Program-made: the position numbers and the translations under genes | Notes under the pieces: model-generated | What the model was told of the DNA's origin: nothing | Database searches by the model: none | What the model saw: only the letters and a program-made list of their open reading frames with translations | Part shown: one piece after another, positions 47,150 through 59,644 of the stretch | Layout: the number at the start of each line of letters is the position of its first letter | How positions within the stretch are numbered: the stretch's first letter is position 1 | DNA from: Narthecium ossifragum | Taxonomy: Eukaryota > Streptophyta > Magnoliopsida > Dioscoreales > Nartheciaceae | NCBI GenBank assembly: GCA_963920575.1 | Contig: OY986966.1 | Coordinates: forward strand, 516,130 to 580,129 | Length of the DNA stretch: 64,000 nt | Reading direction: 5' to 3'

Positions 47150-50097
47150 ATGGAGACCGATACGCCGTTCACCGCCGCCCCTCCTCCGCCTCCGCCCTCT
47201 CCACCGCCGTCCTTGGCCGAACCCGCCGCCGAAGCAGTGCCCGCGGCTGGAGAGGAGAAGGATCTCCCACTCTTGCCCGGGGAAGGATCGAGCGGCGGGG
47301 ATGGTGGGGCGGCGGGGGAGGACCGGGTCAAGGGGCCTTGGTCGCCGGAGGAGGACGTCATCCTTAGCAAGCTCGTTAGCAAGTTTGGGGCGAGGAACTG
47401 GAGCCTCATCGCGAGAGGGATCGCCGGGCGGTCTGGTAAATCGTGCCGCCTCCGATGGTGTAACCAGCTCGACCCCTATGTCAAACGCAAACCCTTCTCA
47501 GGTTTGTACCGCATCGTCTCCGTCCGTTTGTCACTCTCCATCTTCTGTTTGCTGTTTCCATATCCGCCCGTGTTAACCTTTCTCTATATATATTTGCTAT
47601 TCCTGTGAGTGGGTGATTGATAGGAATGTAGAATCATAGAAACCCTAAAGATTGAGTATTGGGGGATGCTTGTTTTTTCTTTCTTCAAGTCAACATGTGC
47701 CTATGTGTGTTTTCTCTATTATGTAGCATAGATGGAACTGAGGTATGCGTATTGTCATTGATCCATGGTTGGAAAATTGGGGGCATTGTTGCGCTGGAAG
47801 TTAACTGACTTCACGTCCCTTTTCTAATATTACTAATTAGCGATTTGATCTTCCGCTCACCATTTTATAGTGTTTTCTCTTTTTCTGAATGAAGAACTGT
47901 TGAAATGGAAGGAAGGGGTGAGGCTTTACATATATAATATTGCTACAACTTGGTGTGTTCATTGGCTCTGAATGACTTAGACAGTCTTAGCTGGAATATT
48001 TTCAAACTCCATCATCATGGAAAAATTCCTAACTTTAATACTATCATAACATTACTGATGAAAAAAAAATCTTTGTGCTTGTTTGTAATTTTGAAAGAGC
48101 CATTTAAATTGCCAACATGGTTGTTCCAATATGCTACTGAACTAGAGCAGCATTTACATTTATAGTACAGATTGTATAGACTTATAATGATGCTTCCACA
48201 AACGATTTACGTTGTAGAACATAACTAGGATTCTAATTTGTATTGACTAATTTGATAGGCCAACCAAGTCTTATGATTTATCCACCTGCATTAAGAAGGC
48301 ACATGGCTAGCTTAGGTGGGTGTGGCTGCACTCATTCACTGTTCAGATCTGATCTCACTGTAATTTAGATGCAAAAGAAAGCATATATTGCTATCTTGTG
48401 GAATTATATTCGTGCATAGGCAGCATATATTAATGTGAGTTGGTTTGCCTGTAAATTGCAAATATTGAATGGACTCATATATGAAAGAACAAATATGAGA
48501 TAAACGTTACTGTAAACATGGATAACAATTAATAGAAAAAGCCAAGACAAATGGAATTCATGTGTATTTCTCTGAGCCCTACTTTATTTAAGTGGGTGCT
48601 TATATTGGGGTAAAGGTTCATGCTGCATTTGGACATTTGATTTTTATGGAAATGTGATCTGTTAGTGGGAGCTCGTTTCTGACCTCGTCTCTGACTTGAA
48701 TTTGGTAAGATTTTTTATCTTCTGTCTAGGCGTCATGTGAATCAGTTAAGCTCAATATCTTTTATGAATCTCAAGGCCCATATGTATTGCTCAGATGCCT
48801 AATCAAGGCTTTCTTTCAGGATTTATGTCGATTTATAAGGGACTTGGAATGCGGCATCTATATGTTCTATTAAACCCATAAAAACACACTTAACACTGAG
48901 AGTATTCATGAGGACAACCATAGAATGATTCTGATGGAAGTCGTGCATCACACATATCACGCTAATTTGCATTATGGGATCAATTTCCTTAGTTTCTGAC
49001 AATTAGCTCTCAATTTAATATATTATGAAATGGGGCAAAATCTCCAGAGATGATAGCATTTGAATCATATTTGCTTCATGTGCTATGATGTTCTTAGCAA
49101 CTTTTAGACATCATTGTTGATGCATTTGGACAAGTAATCTATATATAGTTGTCACTATGAAGGTTTAAAGAGGACATGTAATGAGCCATAGTACTGATGA
49201 TTACATTTTAACTCTTACTTGCCATGGATATCTAGCTGCTTGAAATTCACCATTTATAATGCCAACTTTGATGCAGAGGAGGAGGACCGGATAATTATTG
49301 CTGCCCATGCAATACATGGGAACAAATGGGCATCAATTGCAAGGCTTTTGGAAGGGAGAACAGATAATGCAATAAAGAATCACTGGAATTCTACCCTGAA
49401 GCGCAGATGCTTTGAGGTTGATCGGATTAAGACAGAAACATGTGACCTGCTTGAAGATGTTAGTGTAGAGAAAACAAAAGGATCTTCAGAAGAGAATCTA
49501 TCTTTTGGGGATGTAAATTCCTTCAAATCTTTGGATGCAAGAGACGCTGATGGTTCAAGGGAAAACACGTCTGACAAGTTTACAGACAAGGTTCACATAA
49601 GAGATCATGACTCCAAGCCTGAAGCTAAAGACCTCCCTAGCCTGTTCCGACCAGTTGCAAGGGTCGGTGCCTTCAGTGTCTTTAATCCTGTACATAGCCA
49701 AACAAGTTGTTCCCTGCAGTCAAAACCAGTACCGATGCACGGGATGCTGCTGCAACCTTCCAAACCAAGTGGTGGAATCGGAAAATTGCTTGAAGACTTC
49801 TGCTGTCCATCCCAGGTGCCACAGCGATGTGGGCATGGCTGCTGTGGGACTAAGAATGGGAGTCGTCCCCCAAAGTCTTTGCTGGGTCCTGAGTTTATCG
49901 ACTTTGTAGAACCCCCGCCAATTTCAAGTCATGAATTGGTTTCAGTTGCCACTGACTTGAGTAATATTGCTTGGCTCAAGAGTGGCTTGGAGAGCAGCAA
50001 ACTCACCCTATATAGTAGCTCCCCTAGCCAGTCTATGCCACAAGGAGTGTCTCCGCCTCAAATTCAAATGAGGGAGTCACAAGGATGTACCAGTTGA
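47150..50097 (+). CDS. R2R3-MYB transcription factor, AtMYB1/25/109 type (2 exons, 390 aa)
   Basis: DNA-binding transcription factor of the nucleus. Exons are 47150-47501 and 49277-50097, separated by a 1775-bp intron; 352+821 nt gives 390 aa. Residues 1-58 are Pro/Ala/Gly-rich. R2 (about 60-111) begins [20 protein letters not shown] and has [21 protein letters not shown]3 (about 112-162) reads [45 protein letters not shown]. The regular tryptophans and the isoleucine-substituted first R3 position are as in plant R2R3 proteins. The sequence resembles the AtMYB1, MYB25 and MYB109 group, whose roles include stress and ABA responses; the exact orthologue is not settled. The intron splits R3, so both exons are needed for DNA binding. 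No disruption is seen. Confidence 0.92.
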
Positions 50098-50620
50098 AGG
50101 TATCAGAAATTAGTCTGCGGCGTTTTGTTTCTTTGCAGTTGGAAAGGCAGCCTTTGCAGTTAGCTGAGAAATTTTAGCTGGGAGCTCTTAGAAATAACAG
50201 ATGTCAACATCCGTTTCCATAGTTGCGTATCAAAAGCCATTGAGTTTAATATATTGTAGCTAATTGGTTACTGTTGTATAACTTGTGCTATTTGCCTAAA
50301 TTGTTATGCGGAAGTATAGAAGTATTGTCGTCTATTGGAAGTTCACTCCTGCTGGAGACGGCTTTGCTGAGTCATGTTCTTCAATTGTTGATCTGGGTTG
50401 CTCGTCTATCCACATGATTTCATGTGGATGACCTTCATACATGCTTCACAAGAAGATATCAGTCAAACTCATGTCAATCTGCGTATCAGATTTCCATTCC
50501 TATTGGCTAAAATTTTTTTCGATCTTGTGAAGGACTGTAATGGGGATTGATGACTGTCTTCAAGATCCCAAAGCTTCGGAGCCAACGGGATATTAAGAAA
50601 TGATTATAAGACACAATTCC

Positions 50621-50902
50621 AGAGAAAGAGACTGCTTTGCAGTTGACAGATACAATCACAGCATGGCTTGGCCTACAGCTCTTTCCCAACAGAAGGAAAC
50701 AGTCACCAGACAACGCTACGGAATCTTAATTCCCTTGCGACGCCAACAATTAAAAGACTCCAGAGAAAGAGACTGCTTTGCAGTTGATAGATACAACCAC
50801 AGCATGGCTTGGCCTACAGCTCTTTCCCAACAGAAGGAAACAGTCACCAGACAACGCTACGGAATCTTAATTCCCTTGCGACCCCAACAATTAGAAGACT
50901 AC
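50621..50902. repeat. 141-bp tandem duplication
   Basis: Units 50621-50761 and 50762-50902 differ at only a few bases; both begin 'agagaaagagactgctttgc' and contain 'ccagacaacgctacggaatc'. A continuous frame through both is a by-product of the 141-base (47-codon) period. Confidence 0.9.
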
Positions 50903-51222
50903 ACTCGGACGTGACAGCATCATTGAGATCCTCGTGTTCTCATTTCTCCCACACAAAGTAAGATAACCACCCCAATCCTGATCTCTGCTCCAAAATCCAG
51001 ATTAAAATAGCACCACAATCCCTCTGGTGATGTGGTTGTGAAACTGCCACAGAATCTTCTCTTGGTTCAGCTGGTCCACACCTTCTCTATAAATAATACC
51101 TCGTGACACAATATCACTAGTACCACTGCCACCATGAAACTTATACAAGGTACTTGCTCCTCTTCAACCGCTACCATACATGTGCCGTGCCGACTAAAGC
51201 TATTTGTGACGATGGGGGGTCC

Positions 51223-52800
51223 TTTTGACCAATGGTCCCTACCTTAGTCTGGTTAACATGTGTAGCCTTTCTTAACAAGACCATGATACCACACATGGCT
51301 GATGTTTTCTAGTATGTTACTATCTTTAAGACCATTCTTTTGTTTAATCCTCAGGACTACTGTTCATCTGCGGTCTCAATCAAGAATATAAACCTCATCG
51401 AAGGCTTAAACTAGTCTTCTTTGTCCCCTCTTCTTTTGGTCCCTTTGCTTGCAATATACTCTTCACCTTTTACCCTCACTGATAAATCTAGGAATTAGAC
51501 TAGACCCAACTTAAATTACTCGTAAAATACCTTGATAAATAGCAATGATACATGTTATTCGAGCTACTCTAATGGAGAAGTAGGAGGATATCCCAAATCC
51601 AAGGACTAGGAAACAAAGAACTCTCAAGGGATTCTGCCTGTATCTATGGATTCTTAGCATTTGCCTTGGGCCAAAATTTGACCAATGGTCCCTCCCTTAG
51701 TTTGGTTAACATGTGTAGCCTTTCTTAACAAGACCATGATACCACACATGGCTGATGTTTTATAGTATGACACTATCTTTAAGACCATTCTTTTATTTAA
51801 TCCTCAGGACTACTGCTCACCATGCAGTCTCAATCAAGAATTTAAACCTCATCGAAGGCTTAAACTAGCCTTCTTGGTCCCCTCTTCTTTTGGTCCCTTT
51901 GCTTGCAATATACTCTTCACCTTTTACCCTCACTGATAAATTTAGTAATTATTATCATGGCAGGGAATAAAGTTTAAACAAAATGATCAGCTGGATACTG
52001 ACTGGACCCAACTTAAAATACTCGTAAAATACCTTTATAAGTAGCAATGATACATGTCATTCGAGGTACTCGGGTGGTAATTTGGGTCACGGGTCGGGTC
52101 GGTTTCAAATTGGATCGAGACAATGTATCTTGATCTATATGTTCAATTCAAACCCGACCAGTTTATTTATTAAACAGGTTAGGTTTATAAATTAAAATCC
52201 AATTCATTTATAAACGAGTCAACCCGATTCGACTCGTCTAACCCGTTTAGTAAACGGATCAGGTCGGATCGGGTCCGGGTCGGACTGACTTGTTTAACAA
52301 CAATCAATCACCTATAAATTAAATCAAACAATGATAACTTAATAAAAATAGTAAAATTGACCTAAACCATAATAAGCCATAATAGTAAACAATAAAATTA
52401 CATCCAAACCATCAGTAATTATGTGATGCAACGAGATCAAATTAGACAATTAGTAAGTAATAAAATTACAACTTATTTAAATTACATCCCAATCATTCAA
52501 CCTAAATAATAAAATTATAACTTGTTTTAATTCTTAGGGTTACGTCAGTTAGTCGGGTCTTAGAAGGCCAAGTGACATTAAATAGATAAATGAGTTGACC
52601 CACCTAACCCACGGGTCAATCCAATCTCACTCATTTATGATTCAAATCCGATAACATCAAACCCAACCCTCCTAATTTCAAATCGGATTGGGACGAAGGT
52701 TATGACCCGGATCGCCACACTTTTAACTCCAACGGAGAAGCAGGAGGATATCCTAAATTCACGGACCAGGAAACAAGAACTCAAGGGATTCTGCATGTAT
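51223..52800. repeat. diverged direct duplication split by a transposon
   Basis: 51223-51670 ('tttgaccaatggtccct', 'agaccattcttttgtttaat', 'actcttcaccttttaccctc', 'ggattctgcctgtatctatg') recurs from 51677 to about 52070 and resumes at about 52727-52805. The second copy is interrupted by the element at 52074-52722 and has about 45 extra bases near 51957-52005. Confidence 0.8.
52074..52722. mobile_element. TIR element (about 650 bp) rich in CGGGTC words
   Basis: The left end 'gggtggtaatttgggtca' and the right end read in reverse, 'gtgtggcgatccgggtca', are imperfect inverted repeats, and subterminal 'tttcaaattggatcg' and 'aatccgatttgaaatta' also pair. It interrupts the second copy of the surrounding direct duplication, so the first copy (near 51560) shows the empty site. 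No coding frame is present. Confidence 0.65.
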
Positions 52801-53748
52801 CTATGGATTTGGCTTTAGGCCAAAATTTAACCCACACAAAAAAATCTCTATATAACCCCTTCCTCGGTGTCCTGTCTTCAACTGGCTCTCTCTTTCTCTT
52901 CCTACACGCAGTCCTTTCATTGTCATGTGTCTCCCAATGTCGAGAGAGATCCAAAAGAAAAGCCTGTAGGGTTCTTCTCCTTGGCTGTGCAGAGCAATCT
53001 GTTTCCTTTATTTATCTTTCACTGTTTCTTTGTTTCACTTTGAGGGTTCTCTGTTTGTGAGACAGAGAGAGTGGTCGCCACAACCATGGTCTTAGAACGC
53101 TCCTCTCCTATCTCCTTATGGTTCCAGCTTCTGGCACCTCCGTTCTCCCGATAGCTAGCGCGCTGAAGCCTTCGAAAGATCCCATCTTGGGTTGGTTTTC
53201 ACTAATTTCGGCTCCTTTCTTCCAACATTGGCTCCTGGATTCGTCAAGAACGCATTTTGGTGGGTTTTTATTCGTCGCGCATGTGTCTCGGAGAAATTAG
53301 GGTAGAAGATTTAGAGGTTTCATTTCGAGTGGGTTGAGAATGCCTTGGGTGAGAACTTCTGGTTCTAAGATTTTTCACTCTCTTGGAGGAAAAGGGTTAG
53401 AACATCCGAGAAATCCGTCTTGGCGTTTCTTTTAGTTTATGCTGATCCTAATGTTTCTGGCTATGGGTTCTTGGCTTCGGATTTAGTCCATCCAACTTTG
53501 GCATTACGCGATTCATCCTCCCAAATCTTTTTGCTTGCTTCAGAAGATTAGAGATTGCAGCCGCCACTAGTGTCTTTGTAGGCCAATTTCTCATATTTCC
53601 CGTGAATCCGTGCCTTTTTCGCTTATAATCTTTAGAACTTTTATTGATTGCTGGTCAATTTTTTTGGGAACTTGGACCGAGCTCTCTAAAAGCCTCTTGG
53701 AGGTTTTTATGCATTGCTGGTGACTTTTGCTTCTGGATTCTTTGACAA

Positions 53749-56738
53749 ATGGCAACGAAGAGAGAGAAATCTTATGAAGACATAGAAGCAGGGTGTCACC
53801 AGTGTCCTAGTGATGATTGTAGCGAGGGCAGCCAATGCTTCTCCGATGCAGAGGATCAATCTTGGCATTCGCCGTTCAATTCAAACTGTGATGCTTCACC
53901 ATATGACGAGCTTCGGTTTTCTGGTGCCTCCAGTCATGACGGCGACGCCTGCAGGACCTCCTGCGTCTCAGAATCATCATCGCTGGGTGTTGATTTGGAG
54001 AGTGGGGTTCAAGAAACTAAGGTGAATGTGGCTAAGGATGTTGAGAGGGATTGCAGGATTTGCCATCTTGGTTTGCAGAGTGCTGCTCTGGATTGGGGGG
54101 CTGAAATGCAGCTGGGTTGTTCTTGCAAGGATGATTTAGGTGCAGCTCATAGGCAATGTGCCGAGACATGGTTTAAAATCAAAGGGAACAAGTAAGTGAA
54201 ATGTGGCACATCTTAGCATTTGTTGTTCTTAGTTTCTGAATTAAAGTACTTTTCAAAAGTTCCATTCTTTCATGTTATCTCATGTGTTCACCACATTCTT
54301 TCAATCTTGTTTATAGAATTTTAGTTCGGGAAATGTCATTTTATGAAATCGTCTCCTCTTCCCTGCTAATCATGGAGCAGAGGTTTGCACTTCATTGTAA
54401 AAGTCTGTGCTCTTAGTGTTCTGTTACTAGAAAAATCCCGACTTTGTTCTCTAAGATAAAGATTGTTGGAGGTTATCTGTTTCTGAATTTAGAGTTAGCA
54501 AAAGTATGAGAAGCTAATGCATATATTTGGAGCATTGTTCCGCGCAAAGCACATGTAATAGAATCAGAAAATGAGAACCATAAGTTTATTTTGGTGAAAG
54601 AAGAAAGGGCAAAATGAAAGGAAAAGAAGATTCAACTAACTAAAAAGTACGAAAGAATTATGGTTATGAAGTAATAACTATTCCGGGTCATATAGTGATC
54701 AAGTACCAGGAAATCCAGTTTATGAACAGCTTACTGCTCCTTATTTGCTTTTATCTCTTTTCTGACATCTTTCCCCACTTCGTTGTATAACTGATATTTA
54801 TTTGTATAACTATTCGAGTACTGATGCATGCCTCAATCAGGAAAGAAGTTATTTCCTGCATGTGAGCGGAATACTTAAAATTGATTGAGATGGTATTGAA
54901 TGCATGGTCCTTTTAGCTGCCAAGGAGAATGGATCCATTATCCTTAATGTGACAAGGTTTTTCGAGCTTTTTCTTCAGCGGATTATGATGACTCTGTTAA
55001 TTTGTTTCATGGGCATTATTCAAGCATGCTTACCTTTTGCCTATTTGTCTCATACGAGACCATATTGTATCATTTTTTACCTCTCGATTGTGAAGTTTTC
55101 AATCATCTCTTTTGCAGTAGATAATAATGTTGATAATACTGGTTCCATGTGAAGTTCAAGGGAATATCCTCTGCTGCTGCTCTTGTGTTTTCTGATTCAT
55201 ATGACTTGGAACTGTGCTATTGCTTTCGCTATTCACCAAAAAAGTTTTGCATGAATTCAATAAATTAACCAGGTTACCATCCTCGAAGTATGCTATAGCC
55301 CTTTGATAACCAGGTTATATGCTATAGCCCTTTGATAACCAGGTTACCATCCTCGAAGTATGTTGCTCGTGATTCATCATTTGCAACTGCTCCAATTAGG
55401 GTTCTAATTCCTAAAATTGTCCAGTAGCTGATGATCATATCATAACTTCTTGGTCTACATGATTGACCAAGTGAGAAAAGTCGTGCAAATATACTCAAGC
55501 CAATCATGTCTACTAAACAAAATCAGACCATTGAACTCTACACTACTCTCTTCTACTATGTGCCACTATTAAGTTGTGCATACATCAAGTGCTGAAGCAG
55601 GAGTTGTAAATCAAAGTACTTTCACGTCTTCTGCTGGTGCATTCTGTAACTATTTATGTGAACCTTTGATGTCTTTAAAGGTATGACTTACCTTCGAGGT
55701 CTAGTTTCCTGAGTGTTTTCTCGAGAAACCTTTGGAGGCTTTGCTCTGCTTTAAAGTGTTAGCATGATAGTATCCTTATTAGTCACTAGATCTTGTCAGG
55801 ATCATCATCTTTGCAGCATGTCATGTACCCAAGATTTAATTGCACGTTGTAATATTACCATCTCCCGCCATGTACTAAAGTGATCATCTGGGACATGATT
55901 ATTTTTTTCTAGTGTATGTCTTCAGCTTGTATTGGTGCTATATTTTCGAAAGACTTGCGTAGCCAATTAAAACCTAGCCAGTAAATTTTTGTGCTCTCAG
56001 TTGTATTAGTAGTGTACATTGAAAACTAGATAGTGGCATATAGCTGCTTCTTACTTGCAGGGAATACCTTCCGTTAGTTGTGTAGTAGCACTAAATCCCT
56101 CCTTTTTCCCTCCTGACCCACATTCCACTAGTTGCTGGCAATTGGCATTGCCCTTTTTCATTTTTCTTTCCTTTCTTTTTCGCTTAATCTGATGTTTGCA
56201 ACTTCCAGGCTATTGGTTTTATGTGCTGCTACCTTTCTTCTTAAGAGCGCCTCGACTTTGAACAGTTCATGTCGAGATCTACCTTTGCTATTAGTCTCTG
56301 TCTTTAATTTTATTCATCTTCCGCATAGAAAAATCATATCTGATTTGTAGCTGAAGTTTAATTTCTATGTAATCCTATGGTTGAGATTTCAGCCCAAACA
56401 TTGTGAAGCTCGCGTGTTAATGAGTAAAAGTAAATTGTCTTCTAGAATGAGTCCTATCTTTTGTGCTGCTAGAATGCTTATATAATGATTCGCCTTGTGA
56501 TTCTTCGTTTAGGATCTGTGAGATCTGTGGATCAACTGCAACGAATGTGATTGGCATGAGGGAGAATGCTTTAATTGAGCAGCCGATTGAGACAAGCAAT
56601 ACGGCTGTGACAACTGCACCGCCACCTGAAACCCGAAGATTTTGGCATGGACATCGCTTCCTCAACTTCCTGCTTGCCTGCCTGGTCATCGCCATTGTCA
56701 TCTCCTGGCTCTTCCACTTCAATGTTCCAGCAGGCTGA
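53749..56738 (+). CDS. RING-CH (RINGv) membrane E3 ubiquitin ligase (2 exons, 222 aa)
   Basis: Exons are 53749-54191 and 56513-56738, joined across a 2321-bp GT-AG intron (443+226 nt). The RING-CH domain starts at about residue 102 with CRICHLG and continues GCSCKDDLGAAHRQCAETWF, then ICEICGSTATNV in exon 2: the C4HC3 metal pattern of the MARCH/RINGv family, which binds an E2 and ubiquitinates membrane proteins. Residues 1-95 are Ser/Asp/Cys-rich and probably disordered. Near the C terminus FLNFLLACLVIAIVISWLFHF forms one membrane helix ending close to the stop, so the protein is probably C-terminally anchored with the RING in the cytosol. The intron splits the RING domain. No defect is visible. 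The start is the first ATG in frame with a long N-terminal tail. Confidence 0.9.
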
Positions 56739-57228
56739 CCTGAGTTCTTCTCAACTATCTTATGAATGAACCCTTTGGCATCATCGTCAATGAAATCCCA
56801 AGAAAAGAAGGAGATGGCTGGAATGCATCGTCTCAAAGCTTTGTGATTGTTTCTTTGTATGCTTAATGTTCAAAGGATCGGCTTCATAATCTTCTGTTTT
56901 ATTCTGGTAGCGCTGAAACTTGTTTCGGTTTGGGTTCAATGTTAATTTTCGATCTTGGCGACCTTTGTTTGTCCAAACTTGGAATGGAATCTCACAGAAT
57001 TTTGCACCCATTATCCAGCCACCTAGATTGGACCCAACCCAACTCAATTGGATTAGGTCCGGGTCCTTATGAGCGGTGTCTGGATTTCATTGGTAGGTCC
57101 GACTCGACTCGGTTGACTGGGTCCAATATATACCTAGCCGCCTGCTTCCCATCGTCGTCACTTCACTATTAAAGCGACTCCTCTCAACGGTTGAGATTGG
57201 CTACTGCAGGTTCCCCGAGATTCCGACT
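56739..57228. other. 3' UTR of the RINGv gene and short intergenic DNA
   Basis: Probable 3' UTR followed by non-coding sequence; no gene is seen. Confidence 0.45.
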
Positions 57229-57525
57229 TTTACTAGTGATTGGTGGGTCTAAGCCTGGCCCTCAAGGCCACTTAAGTTTCAGGTATTGGCCCGCTAAGAT
57301 TCCGCCGATCCCAGCCCGTCAAGAGCAAGCCTGTCAGCTCTTCTTCTGGCTTCCTGGTCCGATCTGTCGACAAACCCATAACTAGAAGACGATACTATTT
57401 TGAAAATATTAAGTCATTGATTTGCGACAATATCTCGAGATGGATTCCAGGTTAAACACTAGTTGCATTTTTTAACGTAATAGGCAGTTTCTTCTCAATT
57501 AGAAGAATGAAGGCTGGCTAGAGTT
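57229..57525. repeat. right inverted repeat flanking the MYB/RINGv block
   Basis: Reverse complement of 46579-46898, with small indels. The outer end reads 'gctggctagagtt', inverted relative to the left copy. The interval enclosed, about 10.3 kb, carries the intact MYB and RINGv genes. Confidence 0.85.
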
Positions 57526-58388
57526 GCGGCAACTTGAAGGCCTCTGAATGGAGCATTAATTTGAGTGGGATGAAAAGAAAAAGGTTACTGGCCCATAGCC
57601 CATTGGGGGAAGCCCAAAAGGAAGGGGTGATTGGTCCACGGGAGGATATTACCGGTGGGCCAGGTTAGGACGTGGTTGAAGTCATGCAAGCCCATGGCAT
57701 GCGAGAACCGCGAGATTTAAAAGTGATCAACATCATAGAGCGGAGACAGCTTTGACCTGGCTGCGAGTCGGATCCGGTCAACTGACCCTCAGCGATGCCT
57801 TCAAGAGTATAAAAACCATGCCAAATGTCAAGTCATCATTTTATAAGCTTGATTACTAAATCGAAGGAAATTAAGCCCAACTAATCTAGCAAATCATTAT
57901 ATTATAAGGCTTCAACTCCATGTTGAACTTTAGGATAGCAGGTTAGTTAGAAGTTGCACGCCGGAATGGCTCAAAATGTTACATCCAATACAAATGTGTA
58001 AACATTTTTATATATATATATATATCAACTTTATAAGGAGCAATAACGGTTAACTTGCATTAATTCATATCCCTTAAGTTTTTTTATATATATTCTCTAA
58101 GTTTGCTTTATATAAACCTGCATTAATTCATATCAATCTAAGTTCTATTAATATTATCTTAATATGTAATATGCAAAGACTTATATGTATTTTATATACC
58201 CTAAGTTAGACTTATAATATTTTATTTTATATTTTATTGCCTATGTTTTATGGTGGCAGTGAACAAAAAGCTATGACCAACCTTCGAACCCTGGACCACC
58301 TACGGGTCAACACAGCCGTCTAACCAGACAAACTACATGGAGTTTGTTAAAATTTTATATTAACAATAACTAAAAACTGTGTCAGGGA

Positions 58389-58446
<58 letters not shown>

Positions 58447-58713
58447 TTTAACCTCCATAAATAGACAACATATTGTTGATTATATAATGAGTCAACCATC
58501 GAGATGGCACAAAATTAGGGTACCCTCGATCTCTTACATAAGTCGAACTTATTTTACCACCAATATGGTGGAGTGGTTAAGGTTTGTGACCTCTTATCTT
58601 TTATTGGAGTATACAGATAGATTTTTATTTTCTTTATGTATTATATTAGTGATCATTGAATAGACTTTTCAAATTGACTGTATAATAGCTTATGGCTGCT
58701 TATAATCAGCAAG
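57526..58713. other. AT-rich intergenic DNA
   Basis: No gene is recognised. On the minus strand around 58335-58270, 'gtctggttagacggctgtg' followed by 'agggttcgaaggttgg' resembles pol III A and B boxes of a tRNA-derived SINE or decayed tRNA-like repeat; it does not fold as a tRNA by eye. An (AT)n run lies at about 58391-58443. Confidence 0.4.
58391..58443. repeat. (AT)n microsatellite
   Basis: About 26 uninterrupted AT units. A frame through it reads as Tyr/Ile repeats and is not a gene. Confidence 0.95.
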
Positions 58714-59640
58714 TTTTTTTTTTTTGAAAATATAAGCCTGGAGGCCGGGGTACAATCAACTAGGCAACCTTCTACCGAAGACTACCAACCACATGAGTCA
58801 CACCCGACTCCTGGTTATTCACAAGGAAAGTACTAGCAAAAGCTCTAGCTTGACGAGCAACCCAGTCTGCCCTCTCGTTCTCCTCACGGGTTATAGTCAA
58901 GAACCTCACGTTACGGAACTGGCCCATTTGCCACCAGATTTCATGTAACAGTGGAATAAATGATGAAGTCGCAGACATTCTTCTATCAACCAAAGCCACC
59001 GTAACAGATGAGTCACTCTCAATAACCAGATCACGCCGCCCCCTATTCCCACCTTCCGCAAGACCAAGTCTAATGACATATACCTCCCCATACATTATAC
59101 CCTATGATGACGACTCTGTTATTACCTCGAGGCTAATCACGATATAATATCCTCCTCCTCTAAGCAAACCATCCAAAGTCCACGCTACGGAACTGACCCA
59201 TTCACCGCCAGATATCATGTAACAGTGGAATAAATGATGAAGTCGCAGGCATTCTTCTATCAACCAAAGCCACCGGCAGATGAGTCGCTCTCAATAACCA
59301 GATCACGCAATCCCCTATTGTCACAATCCACAAGACCAAGTCTAATGACATATACCACCCCATACAGTATACCCTCTGATGACGACTCTGTTATTATCTC
59401 CGAGGCTGACTACGATCTAATATCCTCCTCCAAGCAAACCACCCCAAGCCCCATTGCCTCATATCCAGTAGCTTGGGATGCATCCACCTGTATAACCATG
59501 CCCTTTCCTTCGATGGTCATCCCGACAACCCTCCAGTTGTCGATGAAGCAGCTGAAACTAGATGATCAGACATGTATAACCTTTTCCACACCGTATGAGA
59601 AGATGAGATCTTTTCTCCACGTCAACATACAGTTCATTAA
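58714..59640 (-). mobile_element. 5'-truncated LINE with internal tandem duplication
   Basis: A T-run at 58714-58725 is the complement of the poly-A tail. On the minus strand the RNase H start (VIQVDASQATGYEA, about 59520-59460) is followed by EVYVIRLGLAEGG, DLVIESDSSVTVALVDRRM and the end TITREENERADWVARQARAF. The block 58914-59160 is repeated at 59187-59440 with about 85-90 percent identity, so part of the domain occurs twice. It is non-functional. Confidence 0.8.
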
Positions 59641-59644
59641 ATAA

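Larger units (their letters stand above)
50098..53748. other. intergenic DNA between MYB and RINGv genes
   Basis: Contains the MYB 3' UTR, a 141-bp tandem duplication, a larger diverged direct duplication (from 51223 and 51677) and a TIR element (52074-52722), each listed separately. From about 52830 to 53748 is the likely promoter and leader of the RINGv gene: CT-rich with short non-conserved frames, none recognised. Confidence 0.5.

Noticed and set aside
47092..47409. Minus-strand 105-codon protein overlapping MYB exon 1
   Set aside because: It is the Pro/Ser-rich antisense shadow of the GC-rich MYB first exon.
58270..58340. tRNA gene on the minus strand
   Set aside because: A- and B-box-like words are present, but I could not fold a cloverleaf with proper stems; more likely a SINE-type relic.
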